Assembly: GCF_012349115.1 (NCBI RefSeq)
Contig: NZ_PQIG01000001.1
Coordinates: forward strand, 1-64,000
Length of the DNA stretch: 64,000 nucleotides
Reading direction: 5' to 3'
From: Rhizobium ruizarguesonis
Lineage (GTDB): Bacteria; Pseudomonadota; Alphaproteobacteria; Rhizobiales; Rhizobiaceae
Part shown: positions 7,129 to 15,815 of the stretch, in pieces
Layout: each line of letters starts with the position of its first letter
Position numbering within the stretch: position 1 is the stretch's first letter
Position numbers and translations under genes: made by a program
Notes under the pieces: model-generated
The model's input: only the letters and a program-made list of their open reading frames with translations
Databases searched by the model: none
What the model was told of the DNA's origin: nothing

Positions 7129-8328
7129 ATGAACATCATCGCTCAGAACCCGCGCAGCAACGATCCGGTCGAGAAGGGCATCGCCGCCTATCTCGACGAG
7201 ATCATCGCGCTTCGCCACGACCTGCACCAATATCCGGAGCTTGCGTTCCAGGAGCTCAGGACCAGCAAGCTCGTAGCATCCCGCCTTTCCTCCTGGGGCT
7301 ATGAGGTGGCAACGGGCATTGCCGGGACCGGCATCGTCGCCACCCTCAGGCGCGGCGAGGGCCAAAGGCGGATTGGTATTCGCGCCGACATGGATGCCCT
7401 GCCGATCGAGGAGGCGACCGGCCTGGCCTATGCCAGCAGCAATCCCGGCGTCATGCATGCCTGCGGCCATGATGGGCATACGTCGATCCTGCTCGCCGCC
7501 GCGCGTTATCTCGCCGAAAGCGGCAATTTCAGCGGCACGCTGCGGCTGATCTTCCAGCCCGCCGAGGAAATCGGCGCCGGCGCCCGCAAGATGATCTCGG
7601 AAGGCCTGTTCGAACGTTTTCCTGTCGACGCGGTCTTCGGGCTGCACAATTGGCCGGGTGTGCCAGCAGGCCAATTCGGCTTCGTCGCTGGCCCCGCCAT
7701 GGCTTCGGTCGATCAGGCAGTGATCAAGATCATCGGCAAGGGCGGCCATGGCGCCGAGCCGCATCGGGCCGTCGATCCGGTGCTGGCCTCGGCCTCCTTC
7801 ATCACTGCTCTGCAGAGCGTCGTTTCCCGCAATGTCGATCCGCAGGACATGGCGGTCGCGACCGTCGGCTCCATCCATGCCGGCTCCGCCTCGAACGTCA
7901 TCCCGGAAAGCGTCGAGATGAAGCTCACCATGCGGGCTTTCAGCGAGACGGTCCGCCAGTTGTTGCGGGAGCGCATTCCCGCACTTGCCCGCGCCCAGGC
8001 GGAAAGCTTCGGCGCCGAGGCGGATGTGAATTACCGCCTCGGCTTTCCGGCGCTGGTCAATCACGCTGGGGAAACGGAGTTTGCCAGGCGCGTCGCCTAT
8101 GACGCACTCGGCCCCGAGGCGATCGAGAAGGATTTCCGGCCGAGAACCGCGAGCGAGGATTTTGCCTTCATGCTGCAGGCAAATCCCGGCAGCTATCTCT
8201 TCGTCGGGAATGGTGACAGCGCTTCTCTCCACAGCGCCCAATACAATTTCAACGACGCGATCATCGCGCCGGCCGCCCGCTACTGGGTCCGGCTCGCCGA
8301 AACCTTCCTCACTGATGACAACGGGTGA
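7129..8328 (+). CDS. M20 peptidase-family amidohydrolase, probable N-acetylcysteine-type deacetylase
   Basis: This 399-residue M20D-type metallo-amidohydrolase (HipO/YxeP-like) shows RHDLHQYPE (about 29-37), GIRADMDALP (about 82-91), MHACGHDGHTS (about 108-118) and QPAEEIGAG (about 140-148). These supply the usual His, Asp and Glu metal ligands and the catalytic Glu. The dimerisation-domain segment GKGGHGAEPH is present. In the S-substituted cysteine salvage route such an enzyme removes the acetyl group last, releasing cysteine. Its stop codon overlaps the acetyltransferase start, so the two activities are translationally coupled. Hippurate or indole-acetyl-amino-acid hydrolase activity is an alternative. 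Confidence 0.85.
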   Translation: MNIIAQNPRSNDPVEKGIAAYLDEIIALRHDLHQYPELAFQELRTSKLVASRLSSWGYEVATGIAGTGIVATLRRGEGQRRIGIRADMDALPIEEATGLAYASSNPGVMHACGHDGHTSILLAAARYLAESGNFSGTLRLIFQPAEEIGAGARKMISEGLFERFPVDAVFGLHNWPGVPAGQFGFVAGPAMASVDQAVIKIIGKGGHGAEPHRAVDPVLASASFITALQSVVSRNVDPQDMAVATVGSIHAGSASNVIPESVEMKLTMRAFSETVRQLLRERIPALARAQAESFGAEADVNYRLGFPALVNHAGETEFARRVAYDALGPEAIEKDFRPRTASEDFAFMLQANPGSYLFVGNGDSASLHSAQYNFNDAIIAPAARYWVRLAETFLTDDNG

Positions 8329-8882
8329 TGAACGATATGAGCGATACGTTTCTCTATACCAGCCCTCTCGACCCGCGCGCCAAGCCGCTGATCGACGAAT
8401 TGATCCACGAATATGACAGCCGCTACGGCAACTATTTCAATGCCGAAGGGGCCGCAGTCGAGCTGAACCGTTATCCTCCAGAAGCTTTTGCGCCGCCCGA
8501 CGGCAATTTTCTCCTGTTGATTCGTGATGGCGAAACCATCGGCGGCGGCGCCTTCAAGAACTATGACGACCGCACGGCCGAGTTCAAACGCATCTGGACG
8601 CGCTCCGATCTGCGCCGCCAGGGCCTTGCCCGCAAGGTGCTGGTGGAACTGGAGGCCCAGGCTGCCCGCCAAGGCTATTCCCGCATCTACCTGACGACCG
8701 GCTTTCGCCAGCCCGAAGCGGTCGGCCTCTATCTGAACTACGGCTACACCGCTCTCTTCGACACCTCCGTTGATCCCGAGATCTACAAGAGCCTGCCCTT
8801 CGAGAAGGATATCACCCATCTCGCTCAGCCTGCTCACGAAGATGCCGAACCGCGCCTGCGGGCGGCCGGCGCAAATTTCTGA
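8328..8882 (+). CDS. GNAT-family N-acetyltransferase, candidate S-substituted-cysteine N-acetyltransferase
   Basis: This 184-residue protein has the GNAT fold. TAEFKRIWTRSDLRRQGLARKVL (about 82-104) carries the acetyl-CoA pyrophosphate loop R/Q-x-x-G-x-A, and the C-terminal YLNYGYTALF is the usual final strand. The ATG overlaps the preceding stop as TGATG. In-frame starts also exist at 8325 (GTG) and 8337. Next to a deacylase, a C-S-cleaving monooxygenase and an amino-acid importer it fits the first, protective acetylation step of S-substituted cysteine use (compare SnaA/YxeL). That substrate is inferred. Confidence 0.78.
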   Translation: MNDMSDTFLYTSPLDPRAKPLIDELIHEYDSRYGNYFNAEGAAVELNRYPPEAFAPPDGNFLLLIRDGETIGGGAFKNYDDRTAEFKRIWTRSDLRRQGLARKVLVELEAQAARQGYSRIYLTTGFRQPEAVGLYLNYGYTALFDTSVDPEIYKSLPFEKDITHLAQPAHEDAEPRLRAAGANF

Positions 8883-8919
8883 AAACGGCAAAGACCGACA
8901 ATCATAAAAGGGAAGCACA

Positions 8920-10695
8920 ATGGCACTGACGACGGATTTCGCCGGCATCGATCCCGGCAGCAGGACGGCAGGATCGAAGGATTATTCCCGTTACCGCATC
9001 GTGCCGGCGCGCCATCCGGGCCGCCTGGCAGGCACGATCTTTGCCGCCGTCGTCATCATTGCCGTGCTCTATTCCATCTTCACCAATCCGCGCTGGGGCT
9101 GGGGCGTCTTTGCTGAATGGTTCTTTGCCGAACCGGTGCTCGTCGGTCTCGGCAGGACGCTGCTTTTGACCGTGCTTGCCGCCATATCCGGCTCCATCCT
9201 CGGAACCGCTCTGGCGCTCGCCCGCGTTTCCAAGTCGCCGCTGCTCTCCGGTCTTTCCTGGGGCTATATCTGGCTGCTGCGCTCGATCCCGGTCATCGTG
9301 CTGCTGCTGATCCTGAACAATCTCGGCTACCTCTACGAGACGATCAAGATCGGCATTCCCTTCACCGATACCGTCTTCCTCGACTATCCCACAGTGCAAT
9401 TGCTGACACCCTTTGCCGCCGCCTTCCTCGGCCTGACGCTCAACCAGTCGGCCTTCTTCGCCGAGATCGTGCGCGGCGGTATTCTCTCGGTGGATCACGG
9501 TCAGCTGGAGGCCGCCGCCGCACTCGGTCTGCCGCGCCGCCGCCAGGCCTTCCGCATCGTGTTGCCGCAGGCCATGCGCTCGATCCTGCCTACCGGCTTC
9601 AACGAACTCATCGGACTGGCGAAGAGCACCTCCATGGTCTACGTGCTGGCGCTGCCGGAGCTCTTCTATACGGTTCAGGTGATCTACCGCCGCAATCTGG
9701 AAGTCATTCCGCTGCTGATGGTCGCGACCGCCTGGTATCTGATCATCATGACGGTGCTGTCGATCGCTCAGCGCTATATCGAACGCTACTTCTCCAAAGG
9801 CGCCGTGCGCAATCCGACGCCGTTGCCCTTCCAGTCATTTTTCGAGCGTTTCCGCCATCCGCTGCCTGTCCTCGAGACGGCAACCGACACCGTGCGCAAG
9901 ATCGGTTTCCGGGATGCTGCGACGCTGCGGGCCGCAGGCGGCGCGGTGCGCATCCACGGTATCTCCAAAAGCTTCGGCTCGCTGAAAGTGCTCGATGATG
10001 TCGAGCTCAGCCTTCCCGCCGGCAGCGTGACCGCCATTCTCGGTCCGTCCGGCTCGGGCAAGTCGACGCTTCTGCGCGCCATCAACCATCTGGAGCGTGT
10101 CGATGAGGGTTTCATCTCGGTCGACGGCAATTTCGTCGGCTACAGCAGGAAGGGCGATACGCTCTACGAGCTCAAGGAGAAGGATATCCTCAAACGCCGC
10201 GCCGATATTGGCATGGTCTTCCAGAGCTTCAATCTCTTCCCGCATCTGACCGTGCTCGAAAACCTCATCGAGGCACCGATCCAGGTTCGCGGCGTCGGCC
10301 GTGAGGACGCCGTACAGCTGGCGCAGGAGCTGCTGGCACGCATCGGCCTCAGCGACAAGATCAACGCCTATCCGCGCCAGCTCTCCGGCGGCCAGCAGCA
10401 GCGTGTGGCGATCGCCCGCGCACTGGCACTGCGCCCGAAGGTGCTGCTCTTCGACGAGCCGACATCGGCGCTCGATCCGGAGCTCGTCGGCGAAGTGCTC
10501 GACGTCATCAAGGAGCTTGCCCGCACCGGCACGACGCTCGTCATCGTCACCCATGAGGTCGGCTTTGCCCGCGAAGTCGCCGACACGGTCGTCTTCATGG
10601 ACGGCGGCCGCATCCTGGAGGCTGGGCCGCCGGCCCGCATCTTCGCACAAGCGGAACATCCCCGTACGCGGGAATTCCTCGCCAAGGTTCTCTAG
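8920..10695 (+). CDS. amino-acid ABC importer: permease fused to its ATPase
   Basis: This 591-residue protein joins two normally separate subunits. Residues 1-300 are a HisM/YecS-type polar amino-acid permease with several membrane segments and the [21 protein letters not shown] coupling loop (about 191-211, shown in part). After a linker, residues 345-591 form an ABC ATPase with Walker A GPSGSGKS (375-382), signature LSGGQQQR (488-495), Walker B LLFDEP (510-515) and the H-loop VTHE near 543. With the two binding proteins encoded next, it should import a cysteine derivative or similar amino acid across the inner membrane. There is no stop or frameshift in the linker, so the fusion looks genuine. 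Confidence 0.88.
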   Translation: MALTTDFAGIDPGSRTAGSKDYSRYRIVPARHPGRLAGTIFAAVVIIAVLYSIFTNPRWGWGVFAEWFFAEPVLVGLGRTLLLTVLAAISGSILGTALALARVSKSPLLSGLSWGYIWLLRSIPVIVLLLILNNLGYLYETIKIGIPFTDTVFLDYPTVQLLTPFAAAFLGLTLNQSAFFAEIVRGGILSVDHGQLEAAAALGLPRRRQAFRIVLPQAMRSILPTGFNELIGLAKSTSMVYVLALPELFYTVQVIYRRNLEVIPLLMVATAWYLIIMTVLSIAQRYIERYFSKGAVRNPTPLPFQSFFERFRHPLPVLETATDTVRKIGFRDAATLRAAGGAVRIHGISKSFGSLKVLDDVELSLPAGSVTAILGPSGSGKSTLLRAINHLERVDEGFISVDGNFVGYSRKGDTLYELKEKDILKRRADIGMVFQSFNLFPHLTVLENLIEAPIQVRGVGREDAVQLAQELLARIGLSDKINAYPRQLSGGQQQRVAIARALALRPKVLLFDEPTSALDPELVGEVLDVIKELARTGTTLVIVTHEVGFAREVADTVVFMDGGRILEAGPPARIFAQAEHPRTREFLAKVL

Positions 10696-10787
10696 CGCGA
10701 AACAGCGCTGGTGAAATGCCGGGCCGCGACGGGCTGCTCCGGCCGAATAACAACAACCACAATCTAAAGATGAAATGGAGAAGGGGC

Positions 10788-11732
10788 ATGACATTTACAG
10801 ATAGGGCAAGGCTTCTGATAGCGGGAGCCGTCACCATTGCCGCGATCGGTTTCGGTTCCGCTCAGGCGCAGCAGAAGTTCGATCTCAGCCCCGAGCAGCC
10901 GAACCGGCTGCGGGTGGAAAAGAACGAGAAGCGCATTGCCGAAGTCAAGGACTTCAAGTTCGTCGACAACGGTGTCTTCACCGTCGGCATCAGCTCGAGC
11001 GGCAATCTGCCGCTGCATGATTATGCCTCCGATTCCAAGACGGTCATCGGCTATGACGTCGATCTGGCGCAGGCCATTGCCGACAGCCTGGGCCTGAGGC
11101 TCGAATTGGTTTCCGTTGCCTGGGCCGATTGGCCTCTGGGGCTGACCTCCGGAAAATTCGACGCAGTGATCTCCAACGTGACGGTCACGGAAGAACGCAA
11201 GGAGAAATTCGACTTTTCGACCTACCGCAAGGACGAGCTGGGCTTCTACGTCAAGGCCGACAGCCCGATCACGGCGATCAAGCAGCCGAAGGATATTGCC
11301 GGCCTGAAGGTCATCACCGATGCCGGCACCAACCAGGAGAAAATCCTGCTGGAATGGGATCGTGAGAACGTCGCCGCCGGCCTGAGGCCGATCGAGGTGC
11401 AATATTATGACGACGACGCGGTCAAGGATCTCGCCGTCCAGTCCGGCAGAGCCGACACCGTCTTCAGCGTGAACGCGACGCAGGCTTATTCGGCAGGGAT
11501 AAACGGCAAGACCAAGCTCGTCGGCACCGTCAGCGGCGGTTGGCCGATCACGGCCGAAATTGCCGTCACCACACGCAAGGGCAGCGGCCTGGCGGCGCCC
11601 TTGACCGATGTCGTCAACGATCTGATCGCCAGCGGCGCTTATCGGAAGATCCTCGATACATGGAACCTCGGTCCGGAGGCGATCGACAAGGCCCAGACAA
11701 ACCCGCCCGGGCTGCCGAAGAGCGGCTCCTGA
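10788..11732 (+). CDS. periplasmic amino-acid-type binding protein (copy 1)
   Basis: This 314-residue family-3 solute-binding protein has a Sec signal peptide (hydrophobic core AGAVTIAAIGFG, cleavage near AQA-QQ). FTVGISSSGNLPLHDYAS begins the mature lobe, and VSVAWADWPLGLTSGKFDAVIS carries the family's ligand-loop pattern. The ATG at 10788 was chosen over upstream in-frame ATGs because GGAGAAGGGG lies just before it. It serves the fused permease-ATPase upstream. An unusual conserved preface before the first lobe, FDLSPEQPNRL, recurs in the next gene, showing recent duplication. Confidence 0.87.
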   Translation: MTFTDRARLLIAGAVTIAAIGFGSAQAQQKFDLSPEQPNRLRVEKNEKRIAEVKDFKFVDNGVFTVGISSSGNLPLHDYASDSKTVIGYDVDLAQAIADSLGLRLELVSVAWADWPLGLTSGKFDAVISNVTVTEERKEKFDFSTYRKDELGFYVKADSPITAIKQPKDIAGLKVITDAGTNQEKILLEWDRENVAAGLRPIEVQYYDDDAVKDLAVQSGRADTVFSVNATQAYSAGINGKTKLVGTVSGGWPITAEIAVTTRKGSGLAAPLTDVVNDLIASGAYRKILDTWNLGPEAIDKAQTNPPGLPKSGS

Positions 11733-11746
11733 TCAGTTCCTTATAG

Positions 11747-11769
11747 GGCCGGCGGCAATGCTGCCGGCC
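11747..11769. terminator. GC-rich hairpin between the two binding-protein genes
   Basis: GGCCGGC at 11747-11753 pairs with GCCGGCC at 11763-11769, and the inner bases extend the stem to about 10 bp around an AAT loop. There is no T-run, so it is more likely an mRNA-stabilising or partial-termination hairpin that protects the upstream transcript than a true terminator. Confidence 0.55.
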
Positions 11770-11791
11770 ACCCTGCCTGACAATTTGGAGA

Positions 11792-12736
11792 TTGAAGACG
11801 ATGATTGCCTTTCCGGCATTCCGGACCCTGCTGATCGCCGCCATGGCGTCGGCCCTTTCCTTCGGCGCTACCCATGCAGCCGAGGATTTCGACCTCAGCC
11901 CAGAGCAGCCGGGCCGGCTTCATGCCGCCAAGAACGATGCGGCGATTGCCGCGATCCCCAAGGATTTCAAGTTCGTCACACCAGGCAAGTTCACCATCGC
12001 CGTCAGCCCGGGCGGCCCGCCGCTTGCCACCTATGCCACCGACGCCAAGACCGTGGTCGGGGCAGATCCCGATTATGCCTATGCCATCGCCGACAGCCTC
12101 GGGCTGACGCTGGAGATCGTGCCGGTCGCCTGGATCGACTGGCCGCTCGGCCTCGCCTCGGGCAAGTATGATGCCGTCATCTCCAATGTCGGGGTCACCG
12201 AGCAGCGCAAGGAGAAGTTCGATTTCTCCACTTACCGCCAGGGTCTGCACGGTTTCTTCGTCAAATCCGACAGTCCTGTCACCTCGATCAAGGAACCCAA
12301 GGATGCGGCGGGCCTAAGGATCATTGTCGGGGCCGGCACCAACCAGGAGCGCATCCTGGTGAAGTGGAGCGAGAAAGATGTTGCCGCGGGCCTGAAACCG
12401 ATCGAGCTGCAATATTATGACGACGAAGCGGCAAGCCTCCTCGCGCTGCGTTCCGGCCGGGCCGATGTCATCGTCCAGCCGCATGCACAGCTCGTCTTCA
12501 TCGCCGCGCGCGACAAGAACATCAAGCGCGTCGGCACGCTGAGCGCCGGCTGGCCGGATCGCTCGGATGTGGCGATCACCACCCGCAAGGGAAGCGGCCT
12601 GGCCGATGCGCTGACTGTCGCCACAAACGGCCTGATCACGGATGGCACATACGCAAAAATCCTCGACCACTGGCATCTTTCCAAGGAAGCCTTGCCGGCA
12701 TCCGAGACCAACCCGCCCGGCCTGCCGAAATACTGA
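11792..12736 (+). CDS. periplasmic amino-acid-type binding protein (copy 2)
   Basis: This 314-residue paralogue of the preceding protein has the same length. A signal peptide ends near THA-AED, and the FDLSPEQPGRL preface and the WPLGLASGKYDAVISN ligand segment are shared. By eye more than half of the residues are identical, but the first lobe differs (SPGGPPLATYATD against SSSGNLPLHDYASD) and so does the segment around 210-235. This suggests the pair widened the range of ligands offered to one permease. Bacillus TcyJ/TcyK are a comparable duplicated pair in an S-compound importer. Confidence 0.86.
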   Translation: MKTMIAFPAFRTLLIAAMASALSFGATHAAEDFDLSPEQPGRLHAAKNDAAIAAIPKDFKFVTPGKFTIAVSPGGPPLATYATDAKTVVGADPDYAYAIADSLGLTLEIVPVAWIDWPLGLASGKYDAVISNVGVTEQRKEKFDFSTYRQGLHGFFVKSDSPVTSIKEPKDAAGLRIIVGAGTNQERILVKWSEKDVAAGLKPIELQYYDDEAASLLALRSGRADVIVQPHAQLVFIAARDKNIKRVGTLSAGWPDRSDVAITTRKGSGLADALTVATNGLITDGTYAKILDHWHLSKEALPASETNPPGLPKY

Positions 12737-12743
12737 TCATCGG

Positions 12744-13781
12744 ATGGCACGAGTGGGCAACATATCCATCAGCCATATCGGCTTTCTCACCCCCGGCAAT
12801 TATCCCGACGAAGATCCGTTGTCGGGATTGGAGCAGACGCTTGAGCAACTGCAATATGGCGAAGATCTGGGCTTCGACAGTGCCTGGGTCCGCCAGCGGC
12901 ACCTGGAGCCTGGAATCTCTTCGGCCAGCGCCTTCCTGGCGGCGGCGACACAGCGAACCAGCCGGATCGAGCTTGGAACCGCGGTCATCCCGATCGGTTA
13001 CGAGAGCCCTTACCGGCTGGCCGAAGATCTCGCCACCGTCGATGTCCTGTCGCGCGGACGGCTGAACATCGGCGTCAGCGCCGGCCGGCCGCTGCACGCC
13101 GAGCTGATCGCTCCGCTTGTCTTCGACGGCGACTGGACGGGTTACGATTTCTCGCATGATCGCGTGCTGCGCTTTGCCGACAATCTGCGTGGCACTTATC
13201 TCGGCGACGAGCAGACCTTGATCAAGACGCCCTTCGGCCCGCAGCGGCCGCGGCTGCAGCCTTATGCCAGGGGCCTGATCGACCGGATCTGGTATGGCGG
13301 CGGGTCGCAGCGCTCGGCCGAATGGGCCGGTCGCAATGGCTTCAACCTGTTGACCGGCAATGTGATAACGGGTGAGGGGACGGATGATTTCTTCATCGCG
13401 CAATCGCGATTGATCGAAACCTATCGCGACGCCGACACGCAGCGCCGGATCGCGCTGGGGCGCGTCATCGTGCCTTTCGACAGCGCCGATGCCGCAACAC
13501 GCCGCCGATATCGAGACTATGCCGCTGGCCGTCATCAGCGAACCCTTTCACCGCAGGGCGAGCGGCGCACGCTGTTCGCCCGTGATATCGTCGGCACATC
13601 GGACGAGATATTGGCACAGCTTTTTGCCGATCCGATCCTGCCCGAGGTCAGCGAGTTGAGGCTGGAGCTCCCTTACGAGTTCGAGCACGAGGAATATCGC
13701 CAGATTCTCCACGACTTCGTGATGCTGATCGCACCGGAGCTCGGATGGAAAGCGCAATCCGAAGTTAGATCCGCTTCCTGA
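12744..13781 (+). CDS. luciferase-like FMN-dependent oxidoreductase
   Basis: This 345-residue LLM-class protein starts ISHIGFLTPGNYPDEDP and contains WVRQRHLEPGISSASAFLAAA (in part) and VDVLSRGRLNIGVSAGRP, typical of the flavin-binding TIM barrel. The ATG at 12744 is 8 bases after the upstream stop, so the gene is part of the same operon. It is the third LLM enzyme of the cluster and needs reduced flavin. The substrate is unknown; it may handle another S-alkyl or sulphonate compound delivered by the same importer. Confidence 0.78.
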   Translation: MARVGNISISHIGFLTPGNYPDEDPLSGLEQTLEQLQYGEDLGFDSAWVRQRHLEPGISSASAFLAAATQRTSRIELGTAVIPIGYESPYRLAEDLATVDVLSRGRLNIGVSAGRPLHAELIAPLVFDGDWTGYDFSHDRVLRFADNLRGTYLGDEQTLIKTPFGPQRPRLQPYARGLIDRIWYGGGSQRSAEWAGRNGFNLLTGNVITGEGTDDFFIAQSRLIETYRDADTQRRIALGRVIVPFDSADAATRRRYRDYAAGRHQRTLSPQGERRTLFARDIVGTSDEILAQLFADPILPEVSELRLELPYEFEHEEYRQILHDFVMLIAPELGWKAQSEVRSAS

Positions 13782-13835
13782 AATGCCGTCGACCATTCGA
13801 CGCCAGAACCATCACCTCGCGGGGAACATGCATCA

Positions 13836-14432
13836 GTGACCAAATCAGTAGAGTACTTCTTCTCGATCGGCTCGCCCTGGTCCTACATCGGCTTCGACGC
13901 CTTCGCCGAACTTGCGGCGAAGAACGACGTCGTCGTCACGCCCTATCTGACGACGGTGGTCGAGGAAAATGGCGGTATCTTTTCGCGCAACCGCCCGGAG
14001 ATCAGGCGCGCCTACTGGACGCGGGATCTCAAACGCTGGGCGCGCGTGCGCGGCAAGGAACTGCAGCTCGAACATCGCCCGGATTTGAGCGATCCGACGC
14101 CGGCGTCCCTCTTCGTGATTGCCGCCTACCTCGACGGACAGGATTGGATCGGCGTTGCCCGCGCCCTGCAGCATGCTTTCTGGAGCGAGGCGAAGGATAT
14201 CGGCAAGCCCGACGTGCGCGAAGTGATCGTGACATCAGCAGGTTTCGATGGCGCAGCACTCCTCAGGCGACAAGCCGACGACGATGTCCAGAACAAATGG
14301 TCGGCGGACCGCGTGCATGCCCGCGACAGCGGCGTCTTCGGCTTTCCCACCTATGTCTATGATGGCGAGATCTATTGGGGACAGGACAATTTACCCTTCC
14401 TCGAACGTCATCTTCACGGCGACAAGCCTTAG
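13836..14432 (+). CDS. DsbA/2-hydroxychromene-2-carboxylate isomerase-like protein
   Basis: This 198-residue thioredoxin-fold protein starts at GTG 13836. EYFFSIGSPWSYIGFDAF at the N-terminus corresponds to the DFxSPxxY active-site region of HCCA isomerases and kappa-class glutathione transferases, and the C-terminal GVFGFPTYVYDGEIYWGQDNLPFL is the family's cis-Pro segment. It lacks a CxxC motif, so it is not a disulphide oxidoreductase. These enzymes use glutathione, which would suit an organosulphur conjugate pathway. The specific reaction is unknown. Confidence 0.78.
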   Translation: MTKSVEYFFSIGSPWSYIGFDAFAELAAKNDVVVTPYLTTVVEENGGIFSRNRPEIRRAYWTRDLKRWARVRGKELQLEHRPDLSDPTPASLFVIAAYLDGQDWIGVARALQHAFWSEAKDIGKPDVREVIVTSAGFDGAALLRRQADDDVQNKWSADRVHARDSGVFGFPTYVYDGEIYWGQDNLPFLERHLHGDKP

Positions 14433-14477
14433 GCTTGGATTAAGCAATCCAGCCCCCGTGGACGGATTTTTTCCGAT

Positions 14478-14500
14478 AAGCCTATAAAATAGATAGGCTT
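14478..14500. promoter_or_regulatory. AT-rich dyad shared by sulphur-related promoters (copy 2)
   Basis: AAGCCTA (14478-14484), a nine-base spacer TAAAATAGA, then TAGGCTT (14494-14500) form a perfect 7-bp inverted repeat upstream of the desaturase. On the other strand its spacer region reads CTATCTATTTTATAG, close to the copies at 4692 and 17375. Confidence 0.5.
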
Positions 14501-14559
14501 TATTCTCTACTCCTGATGCCCTGCGATAGATTGGTGTGGTTGATGGGGAAATCACGCGC

Positions 14560-15483
14560 ATGCTCGACAGGACTTCGCAAGCCGCCGGAAAAATTGCTTC
14601 CAGGCGCACGACAGAATGGCCGACCGTCATTCTCGCATTCGTCATCCACGGCGGATTTCTCGCGCTGACATGGTGGTGGCAATCATTGCCGCTGATCGTG
14701 GCCGTGATCGCCGGAGGCTGGTTGATTGCCTGGCACGGATCCCTTCAGCACGAAGTCATTCACGGCCATCCGACGGGAAACCAAAGGATAAACGACGCGA
14801 TCGGGTCGTTACCGCTGTCACTGTGGCTGCCTTATCCGATCTATAAGGAAAGCCATCTGGAGCATCATCGCGACGAATATCTGACCGATCCGATCGAAGA
14901 TCCGGAATCTTCCTATTTTACCAAGGCTACCTGGGAGCAGCTTGGCGCCACTGGCAGGTTTCTGGCGCGGTGGAACACTACCCTGTTCGGCCGTTTGACT
15001 ATCGGTCCTGCGGTGATGCTGTTGAGTTTCCTTGGACAGGAATGGCAGCAGATACGGGCGAACGAACCGGGACGACGTCGGATTTGGGCAATGCACGGCA
15101 TCGCCGTTGCCGCCGTCCTTTTCTGGGCGATGGTCGTCTGCGGCGTGCCGCTGTGGCTTTATCTCGGTTTCGTCTATACGGGCGCTGCGATGACGCGGCT
15201 CAGATCCTATGCCGAGCACAGATATGCCGAAAGGCATGAGGAACGCACCGCCATCGTCGAAAACAGCCGTCTCTTCGGCTTGCTGTTTCTCTACAACAAT
15301 CTGCACGTTCTCCATCACCGCCGGCCGGGCATCTCCTGGTATCGCCTCCCGGCGGTCTATCGCAAAAACCGCGAAACGCTGGTCCGCTCGAATGGCGGGC
15401 TTGTCTATGATGGCTATTGGGACATCGTGTACCGGTTTTTTCTGAAGCCGCACGACGATCCGACGCATCCTCATCATTCATAA
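14560..15483 (+). CDS. membrane fatty-acid desaturase-family protein
   Basis: This 307-residue integral-membrane di-iron protein has the three histidine clusters of the desaturase/hydroxylase family: HGSLQHEVIH, HLEHHRDE and, near the C-terminus, HVLHHRRPG. Two hydrophobic pairs lie between them. An in-frame GTG at 14536 would add 8 residues; ATG 14560 was chosen for the GGGGA upstream. It may desaturate or hydroxylate a lipid or a hydrophobic substrate. A shared dyad upstream suggests co-regulation with the sulphur genes, but no sulphur role is known for this family. Confidence 0.8.
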   Translation: MLDRTSQAAGKIASRRTTEWPTVILAFVIHGGFLALTWWWQSLPLIVAVIAGGWLIAWHGSLQHEVIHGHPTGNQRINDAIGSLPLSLWLPYPIYKESHLEHHRDEYLTDPIEDPESSYFTKATWEQLGATGRFLARWNTTLFGRLTIGPAVMLLSFLGQEWQQIRANEPGRRRIWAMHGIAVAAVLFWAMVVCGVPLWLYLGFVYTGAAMTRLRSYAEHRYAERHEERTAIVENSRLFGLLFLYNNLHVLHHRRPGISWYRLPAVYRKNRETLVRSNGGLVYDGYWDIVYRFFLKPHDDPTHPHHS

Positions 15484-15719
15484 CAGGTACGGCGCATCGT
15501 ATCCGGGGTCACCGGCTGAGCCGCCAATGCCATCGCCACGTCAGCTTTGCTGGGCGTGAGTCCAATCGCCTTTGCTGAGGTGCGTCGCGCGAAGCAGCAG
15601 GCGCTGGCCGGCGAAGCGCGCGTCGTTCCGCTCGAGCGATGATAGCGGACGGAATTCTGTTATCTTGGCAAGATTGCGCAATCCCATCGAAACCGTTCCA
15701 TTCTATTGGAGGAAAAGAT
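15484..15719. other. 5' region of the methionine-rich gene
   Basis: No protein gene is seen. A perfect 12-base palindrome GATTGCGCAATC lies at 15672-15683, 36 bases before the leader ORF, and is a candidate operator. I could not pick a convincing -35/-10 pair. Confidence 0.4.
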
Positions 15720-15755
15720 ATGGGAAGATTTTTTTACATTGTTTGCTGCAATTAG
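15720..15755 (+). CDS. 11-codon leader ORF ending Cys-Cys-Asn
   Basis: ATG at 15720 follows a strong ribosome-binding site GGAGG (15708-15712) at a spacing of 7. The frame encodes MGRFFYIVCCN and stops at TAG 15753-15755, 60 bases before the start of the methionine/cysteine-rich protein. A strong SD with a peptide ending in tandem cysteines is what a cysteine-sensing leader peptide would look like. A TCTCC at about 15771-15776 could pair with the GGAGA of the downstream ribosome-binding site. The regulatory role is inferred. Confidence 0.5.
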   Translation: MGRFFYIVCCN

Positions 15756-15815
15756 TTCTTTTATCTCCCGGTTCATTGAAACGCGAAACGCCGCTGTATT
15801 GATCGGAGAGAGACA

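Noticed and set aside
14423..14437. CAAGCC-TTA-GGCTTG hairpin at the end of the HCCA-isomerase-like gene as a terminator
   Set aside because: Only a 6-bp stem with a three-base loop spanning the stop codon and no T-run.
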